From: Bacillota bacterium
GTDB lineage: Bacteria; Bacillota; Clostridia; Acetivibrionales; DSM-1351
Length of the DNA stretch: 64,000 bases
Reading direction: 5' to 3'
Assembly (NCBI GenBank): GCA_023426005.1
Contig: JAFABO010000030.1
Coordinates: 28,261 to 92,260, forward strand
The notes under the pieces are model-generated. The model was given only the letters and a program-made list of their open reading frames with translations, did not search any database and was not told where the DNA came from. Shown here piece after piece: positions 17,093 through 26,355 of this stretch (its first letter is position 1; each line of letters starts with the position of its first letter). Made by a program: the position numbers and the translations under genes.

Positions 17093-18409
17093 TTAATGTT
17101 CTGCCAGTTCTTCTGCTGTCTTTGTTGCATTTTTCAATTCAACCATAAGCTCTTCTTTGGTGAGATCAGGCTTGCTGTAAATCAATTCCCAAACGTTATT
17201 ATACAGGTATTTTACCTGTTCCCTTATGTTATAAACAGGAGGAAGTATTTCAGCCTTGTCAAATATCTCATAATTTACAGCTGCAACCGGATATAAATCA
17301 GGCTTGCCTTTTACCACCTCCATGGTTGCAAGATGTATGGGTGCTTGGCCCGAATCTGCCCAGGTCAGCATTACATCGGGTTTGTATATATAGGACATAA
17401 ATGCTGCAATTCCGGCAAGCTTATCGGGATCATCACATTTTGCAGAAACTGCAAATGTATGACCGCCTGCCGGCACCCTTAAGGTCTCACCAAGAGTAGG
17501 GAACGCAGCTATACCCAGCTTATCCCCCCAGGTTTCCTTTGCAGAGGTATAATTCCATGGGCCTGTAAGTGACAGAGCTGCCTGAATATTGGTCTTTTCT
17601 TCTGATTTTTTAAGGAAGGCGTTAATATCATCATTTGCAGCCATCTTAGGAGCACTTAGCTTGTCCTTGTATATCATTCGGTTAATTTTCAGAAGAGCTT
17701 CTGCCGCTTCATCTGTATCAAGCTTCAAATGACCGTTTTCAACAAAATTAACTTTCATTTGAGTAAGCATTGCCATTGTTAACCAGTCATGATCACCGCT
17801 GAGAGGGATTGCTATAGGATAAATACCTGTTTTTTCTGAATTGAGCTTATTCTTTAACTCCAGCAAATCTGCATATGTAGCAGGAACTTTGTCTACCAGC
17901 TCCTTATTGTAATACATTGTATCGGCATATAAATCAAGCGGAAAAGCGAAAATGCCATCGTCATATTTGACATATGTTTGTGCAATTGGATGAAAGTCTT
18001 TTTCAGGTGAGAGGTTGGCTGATTTGTAAATATCCGATACTTCTTTCAAAAGTCCGTCTTCATGAAACGTTGATATAAGATCGGCATGAATAATCAACAT
18101 ATCAAAATTATCTGTTTTGAACTTAGTATAATGATCTGCCGTTATAAGCTGATCTATAAAATACTTGCTTTGAGATGAATTAAAGCTGTCAACCATCTTT
18201 TTCATAAAAGCGCCGTCACCGCCGGTGAAGCCATTTATGAATCTTATTTTTATCTGTTCGCCTGATTTACTCCCGGCATTATCGGCAATAGCCTGAGTTG
18301 AAGAGTTTACTGAAGCTGCAGTGTTTTCGGATGAACCTGAATTACCGCAAGCTGTTAACATAGAAAAAGCAAATACAATAACCATTAGAATTGCCAGAGA
18401 CCTTTTCAT
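17093..18409 (-). CDS. Sugar ABC transporter substrate-binding lipoprotein
   Basis: This 438-residue family 1 solute-binding protein has a lipoprotein signal (MKRSLAILMVIVFAFSMLTAC) and a Ser/Ala-rich linker. The mature domain has the usual pattern (FAFPLDLYADTMYYNKELVD; LSLTGPWNY). It captures an oligosaccharide outside the cell for the two downstream permeases and the GH2 enzyme. GGAGG lies 6 bases before the ATG. The gene has a near-consensus promoter and an unusual array of inverted repeats in its leader, facing the divergent ArsR-type regulator, so it is probably tightly controlled. Confidence 0.93.
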   Translation of the reverse strand: MKRSLAILMVIVFAFSMLTACGNSGSSENTAASVNSSTQAIADNAGSKSGEQIKIRFINGFTGGDGAFMKKMVDSFNSSQSKYFIDQLITADHYTKFKTDNFDMLIIHADLISTFHEDGLLKEVSDIYKSANLSPEKDFHPIAQTYVKYDDGIFAFPLDLYADTMYYNKELVDKVPATYADLLELKNKLNSEKTGIYPIAIPLSGDHDWLTMAMLTQMKVNFVENGHLKLDTDEAAEALLKINRMIYKDKLSAPKMAANDDINAFLKKSEEKTNIQAALSLTGPWNYTSAKETWGDKLGIAAFPTLGETLRVPAGGHTFAVSAKCDDPDKLAGIAAFMSYIYKPDVMLTWADSGQAPIHLATMEVVKGKPDLYPVAAVNYEIFDKAEILPPVYNIREQVKYLYNNVWELIYSKPDLTKEELMVELKNATKTAEELAEH

Positions 18410-18455
18410 AATTATCCTCCTTATTAATTAGGTAAGAACAAAAACACCAACATAA

Positions 18456-18509
18456 ATTACATTAATTATGTAATAAACTCTTCCGGAATTAATTGCATAA
18501 GTTTATTAC
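18456..18509. promoter_or_regulatory. Overlapping inverted repeats in the leader of the sugar operon
   Basis: Two perfect inverted repeats overlap: ATTACAT/ATGTAAT (18456-18474, 5-base spacer) and GTAATAAACT/AGTTTATTAC (18470-18479 and 18500-18509, 20-base spacer). The spacer itself contains TTCCGGAA. They lie 27-80 bases downstream of the -10 of the binding-protein promoter. They are candidate operators for the divergent ArsR-type regulator, or an RNA hairpin in the leader. Confidence 0.5.
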
Positions 18510-18535
18510 ACTTTTTATGGAATTAATACACTATC

Positions 18536-18564
18536 ATAATAATCCACGGCAATAACTATGTCAA
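18536..18564 (-). promoter_or_regulatory. Promoter of the sugar-uptake/GH2 operon
   Basis: On the reverse strand TTGACA (18559-18564), a 17-base spacer and TATTAT (18536-18541) form an almost perfect SigA promoter, leaving a leader of about 120 bases before the binding-protein start. Confidence 0.75.
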
Positions 18565-18593
18565 CATATTTTTTTGGCTATTTTGCATATATT

Positions 18594-18622
18594 TTGACTA
18601 TTTTTATTGATTATAGTATAAT
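18594..18622 (+). promoter_or_regulatory. Promoter of the ArsR-type regulator
   Basis: TTGACT (18594-18599), 17 bases and TATAAT (18617-18622) form a near-consensus promoter. It lies back to back with the sugar-operon promoter, with only about 30 bases between the -35 elements. Confidence 0.75.
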
Positions 18623-18624
18623 AT

Positions 18625-18638
18625 GTATTATATAATAC
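18625..18638. promoter_or_regulatory. 14-bp palindrome at the transcription start of the ArsR-type gene
   Basis: GTATTATATAATAC is a perfect palindrome directly after the -10 box, a position where a bound repressor would block transcription; autoregulation is the natural reading. Its sequence (ATTATATAAT core) differs from the repeats in the sugar-operon leader. Confidence 0.45.
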
Positions 18639-18701
18639 AGTATGAGCAATTGTTTCATCTTATTATTTATTTCATATTTTATGTAACAATAAGGAGGTAA
18701 A

Positions 18702-19673
18702 ATGAAAACCAGTGAAAGAAAAACAATAAAAATCCTCGGTGAAAGAAATATTTCACTAAACTTGGAAAACACTGCCCACCATGAACAGATTGCAAAGATC
18801 GGGAAGGCTTTATCTTCTCAGACCAGGCTTCAAATGATGAACCTGCTTAAAATAAATCCTATTTCACTTCTTGAAATATCAGAAGCAATGGGACTTCCTG
18901 TTTCCTCAACAGCCTTGCATATAAAATGTCTGGAGGATGCCCGGCTTGTTATAACCGAATCTCAGCCCGGCATCAGAGGTTCAATGCGAGTTTGTCTTTG
19001 CACTACACAGTCCATTCATATTGATGCAGCAGAGCAGGCGCTTGATCAGGAGGATAAGACCATAACCGTAGAAATGCCGGTAGGCTGTTTCTATAAATGG
19101 GAAGTTGAACCCACATGCGGTTTGGCAGATGAAAACGGTATGATGGACAGTTATGACAATCCAAAGTCATTCTATTCGCCAAACCGGATGAATGCCCAGC
19201 TTGTCTGGTTCCAGCAAGGTTATGTTGAATACAGGTTCCAGAATCATTGTGACAATCATATTTTGCCTGAAGAAATTTCTTTTAGTCTTGAGCTTTGCTC
19301 AGAAGCACCTGGCTATATGGAAAACTGGCCCTCAGATATAACTATTTCAATAAACGATCAGGAGCTAGGGATTTACCGTTCACCAGGCGATTTTGGTTCA
19401 AGGCACGGTCTGCTGACTCCGGCAGTATGGCAGTATGGGCGGACACAATATGGTCTGCTGAAGACATTTTCAGTTCGCAAAAAAGGCGGTTATATCGATG
19501 GAGTAATGGTAAATCCCAACATCAATATTGAAAGTTTAAATCTGGGTGCAAATCCTTTTATAGCGTTAAAAATCGAAATAAAAGCTGATGCGGAGCATAT
19601 TGGCGGAATAAATATTTTCGGTGAAAAATACGGTGATTTTAAGCAGGGCATTATGATGAGAATAATATATTAA
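18702..19673 (+). CDS. ArsR-type HTH regulator with large C-terminal domain
   Basis: This 323-residue cytoplasmic regulator has an ArsR-like winged helix at residues about 20-100 (ALSSQTRLQMMNLLKINPIS, then MGLPVSSTALHIKCLEDARL). About 220 residues follow that I do not recognise; they look beta-rich (several Trp, Gly-Asp turns). Classical ArsR proteins are near 100 residues, so the extra part probably binds a ligand. No metal-binding Cys pair typical of ArsR/SmtB is evident in the recognition helix. Its position divergent from a sugar transport/GH2 operon suggests it senses a sugar or sugar phosphate. AAGGAGG precedes the start at good spacing. A PHP-domain gene follows and is probably cotranscribed. 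Confidence 0.85.
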   Translation: MKTSERKTIKILGERNISLNLENTAHHEQIAKIGKALSSQTRLQMMNLLKINPISLLEISEAMGLPVSSTALHIKCLEDARLVITESQPGIRGSMRVCLCTTQSIHIDAAEQALDQEDKTITVEMPVGCFYKWEVEPTCGLADENGMMDSYDNPKSFYSPNRMNAQLVWFQQGYVEYRFQNHCDNHILPEEISFSLELCSEAPGYMENWPSDITISINDQELGIYRSPGDFGSRHGLLTPAVWQYGRTQYGLLKTFSVRKKGGYIDGVMVNPNINIESLNLGANPFIALKIEIKADAEHIGGINIFGEKYGDFKQGIMMRIIY

Positions 19674-19730
19674 CCGGTCATTTTTTTAAAACTTGGCGCC
19701 GCGCCAGCACGCGGCAGAACGGAGAGGCTT

Positions 19731-20651
19731 ATGAAAGATTTAAAGATGGGTTTAATAACAAACGGCAGCTGGTACAAAGGTAACTTGCATTGCCACACAA
19801 CTAATTCAGACGGGAAGCTGACACCTGAAGAAACTGTTGAGTGCTATAAAAGCAAAGGTTGGAGTTTTCTTGCGTTAACTGATCACCAGTACTACTCTCA
19901 TTTATCACAATTGGGAGACGAGGATTTTTTGATTTTGCCCGGCACTGAGCTTTCGGTAATTAAGCCTGATCCTACCCGGATATACCACATACTGGCAATA
20001 GGTAAGGAGTCCTGTGGACAGAATAACGGTTTTAGTAACGGTGAATATATTGAAGAGCCTGAATGGAAAGGCCTTTGTACCCCGCAAGAATACATAGACA
20101 GGATAACCGAATCAAACAATTTAGCGGTATTTTGCCATCCAAACTGGTCCAGACTGGAGTTAGAAGATTTTGTAGATCTATCCGGGTATTTTGCTTTAGA
20201 AATTTTTAATTTTGGGTGCGCAATAGAAAGCCATACCGGCCTTTCAATCGACTATTGGGACTCTTTGCTGAGGCGCGGACGTAAAATTTGGGGTGTTGCC
20301 ACAGATGATGCACATCATATACTTGAGGACCGGTGCGGAGGATGGATTTGTGTTAATTCCCCCTCACTTTCCCAAAAAGATATAATCGCATCAATTATAG
20401 ATGGTAATTTCTATGCCTCAAACGGGCCCGAAATATTTGAATTTTATGTTTCAGAGGGCGAGGTTAATGTATTAAGTTCTCCTGTTAAGGCAATACATTT
20501 TGTTACTTATGAATACATGGGTTATAGTAAGATTTCTCAAGAATTAATAACAAAAGCATCTTATAAATTGCGCGGCAACGAATTATATGTCAGGGTTGAA
20601 TGTGTTGATGAGCACGGAAATACTGCGTGGAGTAATCCAATCTTTCTATAA
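19731..20651 (+). CDS. PHP-domain metal-dependent phosphoesterase
   Basis: This 306-residue protein has a polymerase-and-histidinol-phosphatase fold. The metal-binding motifs are present: HCHTTNSDG (motif 1), ALTDHQYYSH, the Glu in LPGTELSV, the His in VFCHPNW and the Asp-x-His in GVATDDAHH. PHP enzymes hydrolyse phosphate esters with a tri-metal centre. The linked genes suggest a sugar phosphate or related ester as substrate, which is inference. The start is supported by GGAGAGG. It follows the ArsR-type gene by 57 bases, which include a GC-rich repeat (GGCGCCGCGCC) but no terminator. Confidence 0.88.
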   Translation: MKDLKMGLITNGSWYKGNLHCHTTNSDGKLTPEETVECYKSKGWSFLALTDHQYYSHLSQLGDEDFLILPGTELSVIKPDPTRIYHILAIGKESCGQNNGFSNGEYIEEPEWKGLCTPQEYIDRITESNNLAVFCHPNWSRLELEDFVDLSGYFALEIFNFGCAIESHTGLSIDYWDSLLRRGRKIWGVATDDAHHILEDRCGGWICVNSPSLSQKDIIASIIDGNFYASNGPEIFEFYVSEGEVNVLSSPVKAIHFVTYEYMGYSKISQELITKASYKLRGNELYVRVECVDEHGNTAWSNPIFL

Positions 20652-20670
20652 ACTTTATAAGATATAACTT

Positions 20671-20764
20671 GAGCTCCTCACAAGCGGGCGCTGTAAACCT
20701 TCTTGTGAGAACGCTTTCGATCAATTTCCGTATGCTTTGGAATGCGGAAAAGATGCCGCATTCC
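20671..20764 (+). other. Possible structured leader RNA (two perfect hairpins)
   Basis: This lies in the 246-base gap between the PHP and MFS genes. CTCACAAG/CTTGTGAG (20677-20684 and 20702-20709) and GGAATGCGG/CCGCATTCC (20739-20747 and 20756-20764) are perfect hairpins 30 bases apart, followed by an AT-rich stretch up to the MFS gene. It matches no riboswitch class I can recall. One frame (about 20668-20874) is also open without a good start, so a decayed gene is the alternative. Confidence 0.35.
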
Positions 20765-20897
20765 TCTGGGCGTATCCTTACCAAACTTCTTTATTTATTA
20801 AAAATAATCAAAAAGCAATTGATAAAAACATTGAAAGCATCAACTTCATATGTTATAATTGCTGGAAGTTATGACTAATTTGAGAGCTGGTAAATAG

Positions 20898-22073
20898 ATG
20901 AGATTACGCACAAATTTCCATACGGAACGGGACTTTAATCTGTTCCTGCTTGCGGGGCTATTCTCCGGAATTGGCGCAGGCATCAATGTATCAATATTCA
21001 ACAATTACTTAAGTGATGTATTCAAACTATCCGAGGATATCAGAGGCTTCCTGGAAGTTCCCAGAGAAGCGCCGGGCTTCTTTATTATGTTAATTCTGGC
21101 GGCATTAAGCTTTTTAGGTGATGTACGGATTGCCATACTCGGTATGGCAGCAGCGGGGTTGGGTATGCTCGGACTCGGTATGCTGTCGCCCACCTTTGCG
21201 CTCATGATCATCTGGATGATGATGTACAGCCTCGGTACACATATGGTCATGCCCGTTACGCCATCCATCGGCATGTCCCTTTCCAATCAGGAATCTTTCG
21301 GAGCCAGGCTTGGAACAGTCAGCGCTTTCAGCTTATCAGGAAGTATCATTGCCTACGTTTATATCTTTATAGGTTTTAATTTCATGCATATGACTTATCA
21401 GACCGCATTTGTTTCCGGAACCGTCGCCTATGTGTTCGCTGCATTTGCAGTGGGTATGATGAAGAAGGGCGGACCGGAAGTCAGAAAAGTAAAATTTGTT
21501 TTTAGAAAACGTTATTCTCTCTATTATGTACTGGCCGTTATCAGTGGTGCCAGAAATCAAATTTTTCTGACGTTTGCGCCGTGGGTACTGATCAAGGTGT
21601 TTGATGTAAAGCCCCAGATGTTTGCTATCCTGGGTATGGTAGTCGCCCTTATAAGCATAGGCACGCGGAAACTGATCGGTAAATTGATTGACAACCGCGG
21701 TGAACGTTTTGTCCTGACTTTTGAGGCTATTCTGTTGTTTGCCATTTGTCTGGGATATGCATTCTCGGACAGAATTTTCTCCGCCAGTGTCGCCGTTATA
21801 ATAATCGCCGGCTGTTATGTCATTGACAACTCCATGTCTGCAGTTGAAATGGCACGGTCAACATATGTGCGGAAGATTGCTGTCGATCTTGCCGATGTGA
21901 CCCCGACGCTGTCCACCGGCGTGAGCCTGCAGCACATAGCTTCAATGGTCATTCCTATCTTCGGAGGTCTATTATGGATGGAAGTCGGATATCAGGCCGT
22001 ATTTATGGCGGCAGCTGTCATTGCGTTTCTCAATTTGGTTCTTTCTCGGAGAATTAAAATTGCGCCACAGTGA
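20898..22073 (+). CDS. Major facilitator superfamily transporter
   Basis: This 391-residue integral membrane protein has about twelve hydrophobic segments and the two-halves layout of the MFS. An acidic/charged loop near GDVRIAILG matches the loop between helices 2 and 3. The C-terminal half contains RKLIGKLIDNRGERFVL, the equivalent repeated loop. The first 20 residues are hydrophilic. The ribosome binding site is weak. The substrate is unknown. It converges with a LysR-type gene and lies near an adenylosuccinate synthetase; a role in moving a purine or an amino-acid derivative is only a guess from context. Confidence 0.85.
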   Translation: MRLRTNFHTERDFNLFLLAGLFSGIGAGINVSIFNNYLSDVFKLSEDIRGFLEVPREAPGFFIMLILAALSFLGDVRIAILGMAAAGLGMLGLGMLSPTFALMIIWMMMYSLGTHMVMPVTPSIGMSLSNQESFGARLGTVSAFSLSGSIIAYVYIFIGFNFMHMTYQTAFVSGTVAYVFAAFAVGMMKKGGPEVRKVKFVFRKRYSLYYVLAVISGARNQIFLTFAPWVLIKVFDVKPQMFAILGMVVALISIGTRKLIGKLIDNRGERFVLTFEAILLFAICLGYAFSDRIFSASVAVIIIAGCYVIDNSMSAVEMARSTYVRKIAVDLADVTPTLSTGVSLQHIASMVIPIFGGLLWMEVGYQAVFMAAAVIAFLNLVLSRRIKIAPQ

Positions 22074-22095
22074 TAGGTGACCTGTTGAGTCAATT

Positions 22096-23004
22096 TTACT
22101 TTGATAATATGATTTCTTTAAACTTTTCAGCAGCATTGGAGTGTGCTGCGCTTTTCATCTCAATAAGTCCTATACCTCTTGCAGGAAGGGGATTTTTCAG
22201 CTTGATTTGAAATATCCCGGTGTTATCTATAAACCGGCCGCACAATTCCATTGGAATGAAAGCCAGACCCATATCGTTCCTGACAAAACTGATAATCAAA
22301 TCGAAACTGCCAAGCTCCAGAACCGGCGACAAGTATATACCGGCCTTTTCAAAAAAATCATCAATACATAAACGGCTGATGCTTTTACGTTCCAGCATAA
22401 CAAGCGGATATCCGGACAGCTCAGAAAAAGCTATGCTGCCCTTTGCCAAATCTTTATATCTCGCGCCGCCAACCAATATATCGTTTACTTCACAGCATCT
22501 TGTTATGGAAAGTGAATCATCCTCAAAGGGCAAGTTTATAAAACCAAAGTCGACCTGCCCGCTTTTAAGTAAATCTACGGTTTCAAGCGAAGTCCGATTT
22601 GTGATTTCCAATCTGATTCCCGGATATCTTTTTGCAAAGCTGGTGATATAGGGCAGAAGATAATAGTTGCAGATTGTATCACTGGCGCTGATGGATATTA
22701 TTCCGCTTTCCAAATGCACCAGCTTTTCAATCTTAGTTTCTGCCAATGCAATATGTGAAAATGCTTTTTCAAGTTCATCAAAGAGCACCCGGCCTTCATA
22801 AGTCAAAGTGATGCCTTTCTTCGATCTGACACAAAGAGTCGTGCGCAATTGTTCTTCCAACGCTTTCAATGCGGTGCTGATATTCGGCTGCGATACATAC
22901 AGATTTTCAGCCGCGCGAGTCAGATTGCCTGTTTTGCCAATCTCATAGAACACCTTATATAGTTCTAAAGAGGTACCCTTCATATAACCACATCCATAAT
23001 CCAT
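22096..23004 (-). CDS. LysR-family transcriptional regulator
   Basis: This 302-residue protein has a standard N-terminal winged helix-turn-helix (NLTRAAENLYVSQPNISTAL, with the following ALEEQL linker) and a periplasmic-binding-like effector domain (SASDTICNYYLLPYITSFAK). The start could be the ATG at 23004 or the one at 22983; neither has a strong ribosome binding site, and 22983 gives a more typical LysR N-terminus. It is divergent from the adenylosuccinate synthetase gene across 90 very AT-rich bases, the classic layout for a LysR activator and its target. The co-inducer is unknown. Confidence 0.9.
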   Translation of the reverse strand: MDYGCGYMKGTSLELYKVFYEIGKTGNLTRAAENLYVSQPNISTALKALEEQLRTTLCVRSKKGITLTYEGRVLFDELEKAFSHIALAETKIEKLVHLESGIISISASDTICNYYLLPYITSFAKRYPGIRLEITNRTSLETVDLLKSGQVDFGFINLPFEDDSLSITRCCEVNDILVGGARYKDLAKGSIAFSELSGYPLVMLERKSISRLCIDDFFEKAGIYLSPVLELGSFDLIISFVRNDMGLAFIPMELCGRFIDNTGIFQIKLKNPLPARGIGLIEMKSAAHSNAAEKFKEIILSK

Positions 23005-23103
23005 ATTTATAGATATGATATATATTATATATTTTATTTATTATTGTCAACAGAGTATACTGTAAATAAGAAATATGAAAACTTTTGAAGGGAGATGTGT
23101 TCT

Positions 23104-24372
23104 ATGTCAGTTAAAGTAGTGGTCGGAGCCCAATTCGGCGATGAAGGTAAAGGTAAGATGGTTGATTGGCTCGCAAAAGATGCCGATATGGTGGTGCGCT
23201 TTCAGGGCGGGGATAATGCCGGACATACGGTTATCAATGAGTATGGTGTTTTCAAGCTGCATATCATTCCGTGCGGAATATTCCGCCCTGGATGCAAATG
23301 TCTTATTGGAACCGGCACAGTAGTTAATCCGGAGGTGTTGATTGCCGAGATGCAAATGCTTCATAACGCAGGCATCAGCTTGACAAGTCTTACGCTTTCG
23401 GAAAAAGCTCAAATCATTATGCCATGGCATGTTGCCCTGGATCAGGCGATGGAGCAATCCGGCGGCATTGGAACCACTAAACGCGGAGTCGGGCAGGCTT
23501 ATGCTGACAAATTCCTGCGTAAAAATTTCCGTGTCGGAGATCTGCGTAATATGGATACTTTCAAAGAGAAATTGTTCCGGCATCTTGAGTTTGCAAATGC
23601 CCGGCTTGCCTTTTATGGGGCAAAGACATTTTCCCCGGAAGGAATTATGGACAAAGCTTTAATCTGGCAAGAAAAATTAACGCCTTTACTGTGTGATTCT
23701 TTTGATACCATTCATTCTGCTCTTATAAAAAATGCCAATATCATATTCGAGGGACAGCTTGGGGCAATGAAGGATATCGACCTGGGCATTTATCCCTTTG
23801 TCACGTCGTCAAATCCGGTTGCCGCTTATGCTGCGGTAAGCGGCGGATTTTCACCCAGATTAATTGATTGTATTACCGGCGTGTGCAAAGCCTTCTCCAG
23901 TGCAGTAGGCGACGGGCCGTTCCCCACTGAAATGCTTGAAGCCGATGCTTCTCTGCTTCGTGGTTCCGGTGTAAATCCGGATGATGAATATGGGGCAAGG
24001 ACGGGGCGCTCCCGCCGAATTGGGTGGCTTGATCTGCCTGTTTTACAATATGCCAACGCAATAAACGGTTTTGATGAATTGGCTCTGACAAAGCTCGACA
24101 AATTGGACTCATTGCCTGAAATCAAGGTGTGCACTCACTATGCGCTTAATGGCCAGACAATTAAAAATATGCCTGATACCGATGCTCTCTATCAAGCAGA
24201 ACCCATTTATGAAGCCATGCCGGGCTGGTTATCTGACACATCGGGTTGCAGTACCTTTAATGAATTACCCGGGAATGCAAAACAGTATGTGAAAATGATC
24301 AGCAACAATATCGGCGTGCCAATCCGCTATATTGGAAATGGGGCAAGCAGGGCGAATATGATTTTGGTTTGA
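23104..24372 (+). CDS. purA: Adenylosuccinate synthetase family protein (divergent)
   Basis: The protein has about 422 residues, close to the usual 425-430. Family motifs are clear: GAQFGDEGKGK (phosphate loop with catalytic Asp), NAGHT (catalytic His), GTTKRGVGQAYADK, DIDLGIYPFVTSSNP, GDGPFPTE and LTKLDKLDSLPEIKVC. The family couples IMP and aspartate using GTP in AMP synthesis. Several normally constant positions differ: FQGGD for QGGH, EGQLGAMKD for EGAQGxxLD, and GARTGR where the aspartate-binding loop is normally G-V-T-T-G-R. It could therefore be a paralogue with a changed substrate. The ATG at 23104 is preferred over 23095 because GGGAG has proper spacing only to it. A LysR gene is divergent. 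Confidence 0.85.
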   Translation: MSVKVVVGAQFGDEGKGKMVDWLAKDADMVVRFQGGDNAGHTVINEYGVFKLHIIPCGIFRPGCKCLIGTGTVVNPEVLIAEMQMLHNAGISLTSLTLSEKAQIIMPWHVALDQAMEQSGGIGTTKRGVGQAYADKFLRKNFRVGDLRNMDTFKEKLFRHLEFANARLAFYGAKTFSPEGIMDKALIWQEKLTPLLCDSFDTIHSALIKNANIIFEGQLGAMKDIDLGIYPFVTSSNPVAAYAAVSGGFSPRLIDCITGVCKAFSSAVGDGPFPTEMLEADASLLRGSGVNPDDEYGARTGRSRRIGWLDLPVLQYANAINGFDELALTKLDKLDSLPEIKVCTHYALNGQTIKNMPDTDALYQAEPIYEAMPGWLSDTSGCSTFNELPGNAKQYVKMISNNIGVPIRYIGNGASRANMILV

Positions 24373-24400
24373 AGGAGAACTTGAACTGTCTCCTTTATTA
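24372..24400 (+). terminator. Possible short terminator after the adenylosuccinate synthetase gene
   Basis: AAGGAGA (24372-24378) and TCTCCTT (24389-24395) can pair in a 7-bp stem starting at the stop codon. The T-run is poor. It lies between two convergent genes. Confidence 0.35.
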
Positions 24401-24410
24401 AAAGACTAAT

Positions 24411-26135
24411 CTATAGCAATTTAAATTTCTGGACGATGTTATCCATTTCAGATGCTAATTCGCTTAATTGTATTGCCTCGGATGTTAATTCCTCAAGACT
24501 TGCAATTTCTTCCTGTACAGCTGCTGATATATTTTCACTGGCAGATTCATTTTCTTTAACTATATGATTATTTTTTTGAATGCTTACATCCATAGCTTCC
24601 AAGCGCTTTGTCAAGTCTTGCAGTCCTTTTGAATTCGTCTTAATTTCATTATCTATATTGCTGTTGCCTTCTTTAATCATAACAAAGTACTCCTGCGTTT
24701 TATTCACGATTTCATTCCCAGCTGCTATTTGAGCAGCATTTTCCGTCATTTGGACACGCATTTCTTTGAGCGATGATTCAAATGTTTTTACAATATCCCC
24801 GATTTTTATTGTAAACTCACTTGAATTAGTCGCAAGTTTTCTTATTTCATCCGCTACCACAGCAAAGCCTCTTCCGGCTTCACCTGCTCTTGCAGCTTCA
24901 ATAGATGCATTCAATGATAAAAGATTAGTCTGTGAGGAGATTTCCGAAATTGAACCTAATATGAGATACATTTCTTCAGAATGTCTATTTAGATTTTCAG
25001 TTTTCTCTACCAGTGCACCCATCTTTTTTGTAATCATCTCCATTTGTCCAACGAAATCATCAATATAAGTAGTTCCTTTAAAGGCTAATTGAACAGAATT
25101 ATTCGTACTTACCAGTATGTTCTCATTATTCGAGTCTATTTGATTAGCAATGTTATAAATGTTTTTAATATTATTGCTTATTTCGAATGATTCGTCACTC
25201 TGAAGCCTAATACCCTCAACCATATTGATAACCGAATGCGAAATATCTTCACCCGCTTTAGTATTTTGCTCGGCTATAACAGATAGTTGTGTAGATGTAC
25301 GATGTACTTTATCACTTAATGACCTGATTTTTTCAATACTGTTTCGAATATTTTCGACCATTGTATTAAAAGAACAAGCCAGCTCATTTATTTCATCACG
25401 TGTTTTAACCTGTATTGCATTGATAGTTAAATCTCCCGTTGCAACTGTATTGGCACTTACGCATAATTCCTTCAAGGGTCTGGTTATATCTCCTGTAATT
25501 TTCAATATCATGGAGATAGATCCTAAAAAAGCAAGTATGAGTAATACTGCCGAAGTAGTGACCAGCAATTTATTGCTGGTATTAATTTCTTTTTTCAATG
25601 TCTCTACATGATTCAATTGCATAAAAGTAAATTGTTGCATATTTTCAATCATATATCCAACTGATTTTTTTACTTCATACTTTTCTTCCACAGCTTTACC
25701 CAGATCTGAACTTTTTTTATATTCCTCTACTTGTAAAATACTTTGATTTATGTTTGCAAGCATAGTCAAATTCGAATTCAGTGTTATTAATTCTTTTTTA
25801 TCATCTGTCGTCTTGATCAACTCATTAATAATACTCTTAGCCTTTTGACAGGCTTGTATATATTGAGATTCATCCCCTTCCGCAGACTCAAGTAAAAATC
25901 GGGTCAGCTCAGGCTCAATTTGATTTACCAGCGTTATTGCATCAAAGGATTTACTAATGTTTGTCAAAACCTCACTATATCGCTTATTGGTATTAAGACT
26001 GCTGTAAATTGCTAAAACATTTATCATACCTAAAATAAAAATACTTAGAATAACTGTGGTAATTATTTTTCTCTTTACACCAATATTTTTTTTATTTGGT
26101 TTAATAGATAATATAGCTTTACCCTTCTTATTCAT
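24411..26135 (-). CDS. Methyl-accepting chemotaxis protein
   Basis: This 574-residue chemoreceptor has a positively charged N-terminus, a first membrane helix near residues 22-45, a helical extracellular sensor of about 145 residues (four-helix-bundle type, inferred) and a second helix near 189-212. A HAMP domain follows ([20 protein letters not shown]), then a long coiled-coil signalling domain. The conserved hairpin tip, which contacts CheA and CheW, is near residue 410 ([20 protein letters not shown]). GTAGGAG precedes the ATG. It lies directly downstream of the ribose-type sugar operon, so it may mediate taxis to the same sugar, possibly through the binding protein. Confidence 0.93.
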   Translation of the reverse strand: MNKKGKAILSIKPNKKNIGVKRKIITTVILSIFILGMINVLAIYSSLNTNKRYSEVLTNISKSFDAITLVNQIEPELTRFLLESAEGDESQYIQACQKAKSIINELIKTTDDKKELITLNSNLTMLANINQSILQVEEYKKSSDLGKAVEEKYEVKKSVGYMIENMQQFTFMQLNHVETLKKEINTSNKLLVTTSAVLLILAFLGSISMILKITGDITRPLKELCVSANTVATGDLTINAIQVKTRDEINELACSFNTMVENIRNSIEKIRSLSDKVHRTSTQLSVIAEQNTKAGEDISHSVINMVEGIRLQSDESFEISNNIKNIYNIANQIDSNNENILVSTNNSVQLAFKGTTYIDDFVGQMEMITKKMGALVEKTENLNRHSEEMYLILGSISEISSQTNLLSLNASIEAARAGEAGRGFAVVADEIRKLATNSSEFTIKIGDIVKTFESSLKEMRVQMTENAAQIAAGNEIVNKTQEYFVMIKEGNSNIDNEIKTNSKGLQDLTKRLEAMDVSIQKNNHIVKENESASENISAAVQEEIASLEELTSEAIQLSELASEMDNIVQKFKLL

Positions 26136-26355
26136 TTTTTAATCTCCTACAATTTTAATCTTTTAACTTACCGTATAAAATTGATGTGTTTATATAAATA
26201 ATTTAGATAACATCTTGAGTGTGTCCTTGTTTTAGATAAGGACCGAGTTCTGTTCCACACAGTACTCAGTCCCGCAAGTTAGTCATTTCATCTGTTTTTA
26301 TCTTCTAAATACATTTTATTCGGACAAATTTGCTTTTTTACCGGGTTATAAAGGA

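Noticed and set aside
23104..24372. PurZ-type (phage Z-genome) enzyme
   Set aside because: The catalytic Asp of GDEGKGK is intact, whereas PurZ lacks it; no phage genes are nearby.
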